Assembly: GCF_014486675.1 (NCBI RefSeq)
Contig: NZ_JACTAC010000003.1
Coordinates: 45,954-109,953 of the forward strand
Source: Flavobacterium macrobrachii
Lineage (GTDB): Bacteria > Bacteroidota > Bacteroidia > Flavobacteriales > Flavobacteriaceae
DNA: 64,000 nucleotides
Direction of reading: 5' to 3'
The notes beneath the pieces are model-generated. The model ran no database searches and was not told where the DNA came from. It saw only the letters and a program-made list of their open reading frames with translations. Below are positions 54,192-61,635 of the stretch, in pieces. Position 1 is the stretch's first letter; each line of letters opens with the position of its first letter. The position numbers were made by a program, and so were the translations under genes.

Positions 54192-55229
54192 TTAAATAAT
54201 GTCTTTTCTAGATTTGATAAAATCCGTCACAAGATAACCAATCAGTTTTCCAATAAGATGATTGTTTTTTTCTTCACCAAGTTCTGGCGCGCCTTCACAT
54301 ATATGAAGATAACTTGCATTTTTATGTTTGCCAAAAAAGTAAACAAACTGGCGTACTTCTTCAATAGAAAATCCGCTTAAAGTCATTGCGCTACTGGCAA
54401 TATTTGGCAATGAATCTAAATCGATTTCAATACCAAAAGCGTCGTTTTTAATAAAATCTAAAGCCGTGTTGAGTTCTTGTTGGAAGTTTTTTTGTTGGCG
54501 AACTTTAATTTCGTCATACGTATTGTATGTAACTCGATCTTCCATTTTCTTAAGAATATCAAGAACATTTTTTGACGTATAATTTTCGTGTAAACCAAAA
54601 ATGAAATATTTTTTCAAAAAACCTTCTTCAAATGCATACGAAAATCCGTTTCCGCTGTGTCTTCCTTCCAAAATTCTAAAATCGGAATGAGCATCAAAAT
54701 TCACGGCATTGATAGGTTTTCCATGAGCAAGTGCTGTTCCTTTTATATTTCCGTAGGCATTGTTGTGTCCGCCGCCAATAATGATTGGAATTTTTCCTGT
54801 TTTTACGATAGAAGTAATGGTATGAACGACTTCTTTATCGATTTGATTGACTAATTCGCTTAGTTTTTTTCGGTCATTGGTAGCATTGAAATCTAAATTT
54901 TTAGCTTCATCCATTTGATTTTTAAAGTCCAAAGTGCCAAGAACTATAATTTGACTTCCTTTACAAAAGCGATTGTGCTGAATATTTGCAATGCTTTTTA
55001 TAGTGCTTTCCCAAGCCGATGCTGCTCCTGGACGACCATAATTTGCTCTAACGCCAACATCTTCAGGAATTCCAATAAGTACATATTTTGCCTCGCATTT
55101 TTTTAAAAACTCAATGCAATTTTCGCCTTTTGGAACGGTAAGCATTTTTTCTCCAAATTTTACTTCACCACTTCTGTGATTAGTAACTTTTGCCAAATCG
55201 GAAATTGAAAAAGGAATTAAATTATCCAT
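54192..55229 (-). CDS. hutG: Formimidoylglutamase (arginase family)
   Basis: A 345-residue ureohydrolase-fold protein. The manganese motifs are IIIGGGHNNAYGN, NFDAHSDFR and EIDLDSLPN. It belongs to the arginase/formiminoglutamase family. The hutI gene is nearby, so the last step of histidine breakdown (formiminoglutamate to glutamate) is the likely reaction. Substrate choice between this and agmatine or arginine is inferred from the neighbour. Confidence 0.85.
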   Translation of the reverse strand: MDNLIPFSISDLAKVTNHRSGEVKFGEKMLTVPKGENCIEFLKKCEAKYVLIGIPEDVGVRANYGRPGAASAWESTIKSIANIQHNRFCKGSQIIVLGTLDFKNQMDEAKNLDFNATNDRKKLSELVNQIDKEVVHTITSIVKTGKIPIIIGGGHNNAYGNIKGTALAHGKPINAVNFDAHSDFRILEGRHSGNGFSYAFEEGFLKKYFIFGLHENYTSKNVLDILKKMEDRVTYNTYDEIKVRQQKNFQQELNTALDFIKNDAFGIEIDLDSLPNIASSAMTLSGFSIEEVRQFVYFFGKHKNASYLHICEGAPELGEEKNNHLIGKLIGYLVTDFIKSRKDII

Positions 55230-55299
55230 TTTTAGACGTTAAATTTTTCCCAAAAATATAATATAATTATCTATCCTGCGTTAGTATATTAAATATTAT

Positions 55300-55307
55300 T
55301 ACATTTG
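55300..55307 (+). promoter_or_regulatory. Promoter -7 element of the coiled-coil protein gene
   Basis: TACATTTG matches TAnnTTTG, 24 bases before the ATG at 55332, in the gap divergent from hutG. Confidence 0.55.
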
Positions 55308-55331
55308 TTTATCTAATTTAAATTAAAAATT

Positions 55332-56216
55332 ATGGAGAATCAAAACAGTAACTCAAAATTGAAATCAATTATTGCAATATTAGCAGTTTTATTGATTGGT
55401 AGTTTGATTTATATCTTTAAGTTAACATCTGATGCTAAAGAATTGCAAACCGTTGTTACAACAACTAAGTCTGATAAAGAGGCTGTTTTAAAAGATTTAG
55501 CAGCATTAAAATCTTCATATGACCAAGCTATTGCTGAAAACACTTCTATGTCTGATGAATTAATTGAAGAGCGAGATAAAGTTGTCAAATTGATGGAAGA
55601 ATTAAAAAAATCTAAAGGAGATGTAGCTTCATTGTCAAGGTTTAAACAACAGTACAATGCTCTTGAGGTAAAAATGAAAAACTTAATGGAAGAAGTTGCT
55701 GTTCTAAAAGTTAAAAATCAAGAATTAACAACTAATTTGGACAGCACTAAAGTAGTTTTGGAAGACTCAAAAAAATACAATCAGGTATTAGTTGGTCAAA
55801 ATGAAGAATTAGCTAAAACTGTTGAAAAAGGTCAAAAGCTTAGTATAACTAATTTAAAAACTGCGGCCTACAAACTAAGAAGTTCAGGAAAACAAATAGA
55901 AACCGATAAAGCAAGTAGAGCAGATGTTTTACAAATAAAATTTACAATAGCCGAAAATAAAATTGCTAAATCTGGCGATAAAGTTTATTATGTTCAGGTT
56001 ATAGACGCTAAAAATAATGTTTTGGGTGATAAAGCAACAATTACTTTTGGAGACACATCTTTAACCTATAGTTTCACCTCTACAGTTAAATATGAAAATA
56101 AAACAGTAGATGTAACAGAGCAACTTAAAGGAAAAGATTTTGCTAAAGGAACTTATTTTGTAAATGTATTTGACAAAGAAGAACTGATATCAAAAAGTAG
56201 TTTTAGTTTAAGATAA
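55332..56216 (+). CDS. Membrane-anchored coiled-coil protein
   Basis: A 294-residue protein with one N-terminal membrane segment (LKSIIAILAVLLIGSLIYIF). A long coiled coil follows to about residue 190 (heptad-rich, Glu/Lys/Leu). The C-terminal 100 residues are a beta-rich domain (ADVLQIKFTIAENKIAK ... TYFVNVFDKEELISKSSFSLR). Similar proteins are common in Flavobacteriia. The function is unknown; an envelope-spanning or chromosome-related role is possible. Confidence 0.8.
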   Translation: MENQNSNSKLKSIIAILAVLLIGSLIYIFKLTSDAKELQTVVTTTKSDKEAVLKDLAALKSSYDQAIAENTSMSDELIEERDKVVKLMEELKKSKGDVASLSRFKQQYNALEVKMKNLMEEVAVLKVKNQELTTNLDSTKVVLEDSKKYNQVLVGQNEELAKTVEKGQKLSITNLKTAAYKLRSSGKQIETDKASRADVLQIKFTIAENKIAKSGDKVYYVQVIDAKNNVLGDKATITFGDTSLTYSFTSTVKYENKTVDVTEQLKGKDFAKGTYFVNVFDKEELISKSSFSLR

Positions 56217-56233
56217 CTAAATAAAAATAATTT

Positions 56234-56263
56234 AAAAAAATCCCGACTTGTCGGGATTTTTTT
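56234..56263. terminator. Bidirectional terminator
   Basis: TCCCGAC/GTCGGGA stem with a TT loop, between A and T runs. It ends the coiled-coil gene and lies at the hutI stop codon. Confidence 0.88.
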
Positions 56264-57500
56264 ATGTAATAACTTTTCCATTTAGTATAACACTTTCAAT
56301 TAAATTACTACCAAAACAATAGGGTATTTCATAAAATGAATTTAATGGTTTTGTAATAATCAAATTGGCTTTTTTTCCTTTGGAAATGCTTCCATGTGTT
56401 TTAGAAATATCCATGGCATAAGCTCCGTTTATCGTAGCCGCATTTATGGCTTCTTCTGGTGTCATTTTCATTTTAATACAAGCCGTTGCCACCACAAAAT
56501 TCATATTTCCCGATGGTGTTGTTCCAGGGTTAAAATCAGATGCTAAAGCCAATGGTAATCCTGCATTTAGTATTTTTCTTGCTGGTGTATATGGTATGCT
56601 GATGAAATAGGAACAACTTGGTAAAGCAACAGCAATGGTTTTACTGTTTTTCAATGCTTCAATGTCTTCATCGGTTACAATTTCAAGATGATCAACCGAA
56701 AGCGCATCATGTTTTACACAGGCTTCAATTCCGTTGATTGCGGTAAATTGATTGACATGAATTTTTGAAATTAAACCATATTTTTTTCCGGCTTCCATAA
56801 TTCTTTCGGTTTCTTCTACCGAAAAGTATCCTGTTTCTAGGAAAGCATCTATAAAATCAGCCAATTTTTCTTCAGCTATTTTTGGAAGCATTTCATCAAT
56901 GATTAAATCGATGTAACCCGAATGATTTTCTTTATATTCCTTCGGAAAAGCATGTGCACCAAGAAAAGTTGATTTTATAGTAATTGGATAATTTTGGGCT
57001 AATTTTTTGATGACACGAAGCATTTTTAGTTCGCCTTCTATCGTTAAACCATAGCCCGATTTAATTTCAACAGCTCCAGTTCCTTGACTAATGACTTCTT
57101 CCAAGCGTTTTTTGGATTGGTTATAAATTTCTTCTTCAGAAGTTTTATTTAGCTTTTTTGCAGAATTTAAAATTCCACCACCACGATTGGCAATTTCTTC
57201 GTATGATAATCCATTTATTCTGTCCACAAATTCTTGTTCCCGATTTCCAGCATAGACAATGTGTGTATGACTATCGCACCAAGATGGTAAAACAATTTTT
57301 CCAGAGGCATCAATAGTAATATCAGCGTTTATTTTTGGACAGTTATCCATTGTGCCAAAATCTTTTATCATATCATTTTCCAATAAAACAAAAGCATTTT
57401 TTAGTGTTGGTAAAATAGCCATTTCATCGCCTGAAACTTTGTCAATATTATTTTCTCTAACTTGCAATAATTCTTTTATGTTGATGATAAGTGTTTGCAT
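56262..57500 (-). CDS. hutI: Imidazolonepropionase
   Basis: HutI hydrolyses imidazolonepropionate to formiminoglutamate in histidine breakdown. The ATG at 57500 gives MQTLIINIKELLQ, matching the family start; the open frame reaches 57557. The metal motif SHTHIVYAGNREQEF, SKIHVNQFTAING and LALASDFNPGTTPSGN are visible. The length of about 412 residues is normal. Genes for the first two steps (hutH, hutU) are not in the window. Confidence 0.93.
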   Translation of the reverse strand: MQTLIINIKELLQVRENNIDKVSGDEMAILPTLKNAFVLLENDMIKDFGTMDNCPKINADITIDASGKIVLPSWCDSHTHIVYAGNREQEFVDRINGLSYEEIANRGGGILNSAKKLNKTSEEEIYNQSKKRLEEVISQGTGAVEIKSGYGLTIEGELKMLRVIKKLAQNYPITIKSTFLGAHAFPKEYKENHSGYIDLIIDEMLPKIAEEKLADFIDAFLETGYFSVEETERIMEAGKKYGLISKIHVNQFTAINGIEACVKHDALSVDHLEIVTDEDIEALKNSKTIAVALPSCSYFISIPYTPARKILNAGLPLALASDFNPGTTPSGNMNFVVATACIKMKMTPEEAINAATINGAYAMDISKTHGSISKGKKANLIITKPLNSFYEIPYCFGSNLIESVILNGKVIT

Positions 57501-57568
57501 AAAATGATTTTTGGTAAAATTACTTTGAAAAAAATAAATATTCTTAATTTTAAACAAAATTAGAGTTC

Positions 57569-58639
57569 GTGAGAAAAATTAAATATAAAAAAGGCAGAAA
57601 AGTTAAGCCAACAATTTTGGAATATACGGGAATTCATAAACAAGTAAAGTCAGAAATGCAGTTGTTTGTTTATGATACCGATGATTTAACCGAATATGCT
57701 GAATTTGAAGTTTCACAAATGCAATATTGTTTGGAAACTTTGAAAGTAAATTGGTTGAACATACATGGATTAAATGATATAGAGCTCATTAAATCTTTAG
57801 GTGAATATTTTAATATTGATCAATTTACATTAGGTGATATTTTGAACACAACAAAAAGAACTAAACTAGATGAATATCATGATGTTTTGTTTTTTAATAT
57901 TAAATCGTTGTTACCAATTGAAAATACTGATAATATAGGTGTTGAGCAAATTAGTTTTTTACTAAAAGATGGTGTATTAGTTTCTTTTCAGGAAAAGAGA
58001 AGTGATTTTTTTACGCATATTCGAGAACGAATTAGAACACACTCAGGTATTGTTAGAGATAAAAAAGCAGACTACCTTTTGTATTTATTGCTTGATGCAA
58101 TAATTGAAAATTTCTACATAACAATCGAGAATGAGGAAGACAGAGTGGAAGAACTAATCAATTTATCAAAGTCAAGCACAAAACCACAAGTATTAGAGCA
58201 AATAGAGCATCATAGGGACAATTTTAATTTTTTAAAACGTTCAATTATTCCGCTTCGTGATTCATTGTATTCAATAAAAAGTATCAAAGATGATAATGTT
58301 TTTAATGCTATTGAGCACGAGAATTATAGTTTTTTCTCTCGATTACATCAAAAATGTTTGGAATTATTGGAGCAAATTGAGTATGATTTAATTTCGCTTG
58401 ACAGTGCATCTAATTTTTATTTTTCTTCACAAAATCAAAAGTTGAATGAAGTAATGAAAACTTTAACAGTAGTTTCTGTTTTCTTTATGCCTCTCACATT
58501 CATTGTTGGAGTTTATGGAATGAATTTTGACAATATGCCTGAGTTACATTGGAAATATGGTTATTTTTATATTCTTGGATTTATGTTCATTTTATTGATT
58601 GGGATGATTGTTTATTTCAAAAAAAGAAAATGGTATTGA
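57569..58639 (+). CDS. corA: Magnesium/cobalt transporter CorA
   Basis: A 356-residue CorA-type channel. The cytoplasmic funnel fills residues 1-290, then two membrane helices with the pore signature YGMNF (in GVYGMNFDNMPELHW). The start is a GTG at 57569, 68 bases from the divergent hutI start. Mg2+ is the usual substrate. Confidence 0.93.
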   Translation: MRKIKYKKGRKVKPTILEYTGIHKQVKSEMQLFVYDTDDLTEYAEFEVSQMQYCLETLKVNWLNIHGLNDIELIKSLGEYFNIDQFTLGDILNTTKRTKLDEYHDVLFFNIKSLLPIENTDNIGVEQISFLLKDGVLVSFQEKRSDFFTHIRERIRTHSGIVRDKKADYLLYLLLDAIIENFYITIENEEDRVEELINLSKSSTKPQVLEQIEHHRDNFNFLKRSIIPLRDSLYSIKSIKDDNVFNAIEHENYSFFSRLHQKCLELLEQIEYDLISLDSASNFYFSSQNQKLNEVMKTLTVVSVFFMPLTFIVGVYGMNFDNMPELHWKYGYFYILGFMFILLIGMIVYFKKRKWY

Positions 58640-58660
58640 TTTAAGAATGATTTATATAAC

Positions 58661-58693
58661 AAAAAAAGCACTCAATTATGAGTGCTTTTTTTT
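58661..58693. terminator. Bidirectional terminator
   Basis: AAAAAAAGCACTCA/TGAGTGCTTTTTTT with an ATTA loop, between corA and the convergent OmpA gene. Confidence 0.9.
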
Positions 58694-58707
58694 GAATATA
58701 ATAGTAA

Positions 58708-60660
58708 TTACAGAGCTGTAATTATAAACTCACTTCTTCTGTTAGCTTGATGTTGCTCTTCGGTACAGTTTGTTACGTTTGTTGGTTCACAGCCACAATC
58801 GTTTACCAATCTTGACTCGCCATAACCTTTTCCTGTTAATCTAGATTTATCAATTCCTTTACTAACTAGCCAAGCCATTGTTGATTTTGCTCTTCTGTCT
58901 GATAAAGCCATATTGTATTTTGCAGTTTGTCTACAATCGGTATGAGAACGAACATCAATTTTCATTGATGGATATTGTTCCATAACATCCAATATTTTGG
59001 CTAATTCAATTTCAGCATCAGGACGAATATTTGATTTATCTAAGTCAAAATAGATTAATTTTATTCCAAAAGCTTTTGCTAAGTCATCGCCAACTTGTAC
59101 AGGTTTAACAGTTTTTTCAATTTCTATATTGACTTCAGTTTTTCCTTCTTCTTTTCCTGTTATTACTGGTACTTCTTTTGTGTCGTATTCAGTTTTTTCT
59201 GTTCTTAAATAATACTTAGTCCCAGGTTCTAATTTCAAAAACTCATAATAACCTTTTTCATCAGTAGTAGTTTCAGCTATTTTATTGAACTTTTCATCAA
59301 GTAGAGTGATTTTTGTATTTGGCAATACTTCTTTTGAAGCAGCATCAGTTACAATTCCAAAAATTGCTTGCTCAATAAATAATTCTCTAGTTTCAAGAAA
59401 TTTATAGATATCATCATTTCCATCTCCACCATCACGGTTTGAACTTAAAAATCCTCTTTTAGTTTCTGAGTTAATGATATAAGCGAAGTCATCTTTAGAG
59501 CTATTTGCTTCCTCACCAATATTTACAATTTTTTTGAAGATACCATCTTCAGGAATTTGAGTTGCAAAAATATCTAATCCACCAAGTCCAGGATGTGCAT
59601 CTGATGAAAAGAATAGTTCATTTTTATTATTGACAAATGGATATGTTTCTCTTCCTTCTGTGTTAATTGTTTTACCCAAATTCACTGGTGTTCCAAAACT
59701 ACCATCTTCATTAATTGTTACTTTATAGATATCTGATTTTCCAAAAGTACCAGGCATGTCTGATGCAAAATACATTGTTTTGCCATCAGGACTTAAAGCA
59801 GGATGAGCGGTTTGGTAGCTATCACCATTGAATGGTAGTGGAGTTACATTTATCCATTTTCCTTTTTCATCGACTGTAGCTTTGTAAATTTTTAATAAAG
59901 TTACTTTTGATGCGTCATAACCTCTTTTGTCTAGATAATTATTTCTTGTAAAGTAAACTGTTTTTCCGTCTTTGCTAAAAACAGGAGTTGCTTCATGGTA
60001 TTTAGAATTAAGTTTATTACCAAATTTTTGAACTTCCCCAAGAGAACCATCTTCAGCTAAATCAGCACTGTATAAATTAGTAAAATATTCCCCAGTCCAT
60101 GTATGGATTCTTTTTGAGAAATTTCCGGTATCTCTAGCAGAACTAAATACTACTTTTTTGTCCATAAACGACGGACCATAATCAGAGTATTTTGAGTTTA
60201 TTCCAGCATTTTCAATTTTATATCTTCCAGAATTTTTCTTAATTTCAGCAAGATAGTTTCTGTTTTTATCAAAAAGCTGTGCTCTAGCGTCATTACCACT
60301 TTTAGCATTGAATTTATTCATCATCTCATCTGCTTTACTGTAATTTTTTGTTGCTCGAAGAGATTGAGAAAAGCGATAATAAAACTCAGCTTCTTGTTCA
60401 GGATTAGTAGTGTATAACTCATCATACCATTTAGATGCTTTTTCTAAATCGGCATTAAAATAATATGAATTACCAATTTTTAAAAGCATGTCTGGGGATT
60501 TATATCCTTTTTCGTATAAACGCTCATAAGTTTTTATAGCATCAACATAAGCATATTGATCGTAGTTCTTATTGCCCCTAGATTCTTTGACTTTAGTTTG
60601 TGAATAACCGCTTAATGAGGTTATTGCAGCGATTACTAGATATATAATTTTATTTTTCAT
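58708..60660 (-). CDS. OmpA family protein with TPR and PD40 repeats (T9SS-associated)
   Basis: A 650-residue protein with signal VIAAITSLSGYSQ. The order is TPR-like helices (30-130), WD40/PD40-like beta repeats (about 170-420; SPDGKTMYFASDMPG, KNELFFSSDAHPG), a carboxypeptidase regulatory-like domain (about 430-510) and a C-terminal OmpA domain that binds peptidoglycan (FDLDKSNIRPDAEIELAKI, RSHTDCR, LSDRRAKSTMAWL). This layout matches PorE-type proteins and partners of PorP/SprF. It is downstream of the PorP/SprF gene by 12 bases. Confidence 0.92.
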   Translation of the reverse strand: MKNKIIYLVIAAITSLSGYSQTKVKESRGNKNYDQYAYVDAIKTYERLYEKGYKSPDMLLKIGNSYYFNADLEKASKWYDELYTTNPEQEAEFYYRFSQSLRATKNYSKADEMMNKFNAKSGNDARAQLFDKNRNYLAEIKKNSGRYKIENAGINSKYSDYGPSFMDKKVVFSSARDTGNFSKRIHTWTGEYFTNLYSADLAEDGSLGEVQKFGNKLNSKYHEATPVFSKDGKTVYFTRNNYLDKRGYDASKVTLLKIYKATVDEKGKWINVTPLPFNGDSYQTAHPALSPDGKTMYFASDMPGTFGKSDIYKVTINEDGSFGTPVNLGKTINTEGRETYPFVNNKNELFFSSDAHPGLGGLDIFATQIPEDGIFKKIVNIGEEANSSKDDFAYIINSETKRGFLSSNRDGGDGNDDIYKFLETRELFIEQAIFGIVTDAASKEVLPNTKITLLDEKFNKIAETTTDEKGYYEFLKLEPGTKYYLRTEKTEYDTKEVPVITGKEEGKTEVNIEIEKTVKPVQVGDDLAKAFGIKLIYFDLDKSNIRPDAEIELAKILDVMEQYPSMKIDVRSHTDCRQTAKYNMALSDRRAKSTMAWLVSKGIDKSRLTGKGYGESRLVNDCGCEPTNVTNCTEEQHQANRRSEFIITAL

Positions 60661-60672
60661 GACTGTAGTGTA

Positions 60673-61584
60673 TTAGAAGAATCTAGGTGATACCATTTTA
60701 TTAACTTTACTGAATAATTCAAATCTTAAGAAGACTTCATGTGAACCTGAATTAAAATTTCTAAGATTTGTAGTTTCTCGATCATATCCATAACCAACGA
60801 ATAAACCATCAGAAATTTGGAAACCAGCCATTCCACTGAAAGCAGCATCCCATCTGTAAGCAGCACCTAACATTAACTTGTCAAAGAATAAAAAATTACC
60901 CGATAAGTCAACTTGAAGAGGTGAACCTTGTACAGCTTTTGTTAAAAATGCAGGTTTAAATTTTACAGTAGGAGAGACATCAAATACATATCCTCCAATA
61001 ATATAAAAATTCATTCTTTCTTGAAATACTACATACTCATTATCATTGTATTTTTTATCTTGCATAAAATTTGGTACAGACAATCCTAAATATAATTTGT
61101 CAGAGTGTAAATAAACTCCAGCTCCAAAATTTGGTGAAAATTCATTATTGAAGGCTTGTAAATTATCATCGTTTGGATCGGCTGGGTTTAATTTATTTAC
61201 ATCTAGATTGAAAAAGTTTCCTGATGCTTTTATACCAAATGATAATTTATAAGTTTCTGAAGTTTGAATTGTATATGATAAATCAGCAGAGATAGTATTA
61301 TCTGAAGTTGGACCTATTCGATCATTAACAACAGAAACACCTAGTCCGATATTACTATTATTTATTGGTGTATTAATAGAAAAAGCATTTGTTGTTGGTG
61401 CTCCTTCTAGACCAACCCATTGGGTTCGATGAAGTCCAAATATACTCATTACTCCTCTAGATCCAGCATAAGCAGGATTGATGTTAATTGTATTATACAT
61501 GTATTGGGTGTACTGTGCGTCTTGCTGAGCAAAACTTGTATAACACACTAACGACAAAGCGAAAATTAAAAATTTTGTTTTCAT
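60673..61584 (-). CDS. PorP/SprF family type IX secretion outer-membrane protein
   Basis: A 303-residue barrel with signal LIFALSLVCYTSFAQQ. The family hallmark is QYMYNTININPAYAGSRG near the start, with LHRTQWVGLEGAPTT and the C-terminal HEVFLRFELF. SprF in Flavobacterium johnsoniae is needed for export of the SprB adhesin. Here it directly follows a large adhesin gene with a type B sorting domain, so it is probably the adhesin's dedicated partner. Start codon 15 bases from an intercistronic hairpin. Confidence 0.93.
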   Translation of the reverse strand: MKTKFLIFALSLVCYTSFAQQDAQYTQYMYNTININPAYAGSRGVMSIFGLHRTQWVGLEGAPTTNAFSINTPINNSNIGLGVSVVNDRIGPTSDNTISADLSYTIQTSETYKLSFGIKASGNFFNLDVNKLNPADPNDDNLQAFNNEFSPNFGAGVYLHSDKLYLGLSVPNFMQDKKYNDNEYVVFQERMNFYIIGGYVFDVSPTVKFKPAFLTKAVQGSPLQVDLSGNFLFFDKLMLGAAYRWDAAFSGMAGFQISDGLFVGYGYDRETTNLRNFNSGSHEVFLRFELFSKVNKMVSPRFF

Positions 61585-61598
61585 ATTTTTCTTTTTTT

Positions 61599-61625
61599 AA
61601 CTCGAGGATAAGATATCCTCGAGTT
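61599..61625 (-). promoter_or_regulatory. Intercistronic 12-bp hairpin before the PorP/SprF start
   Basis: AACTCGAGGATA and TATCCTCGAGTT form a perfect 12-bp stem with a three-base loop. It lies between the adhesin stop and the PorP/SprF start codon. No T run follows on the minus strand, so it is not an obvious terminator. It may adjust the level of the downstream gene. Confidence 0.7.
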
Positions 61626-61635
61626 GTTAGTAGGT

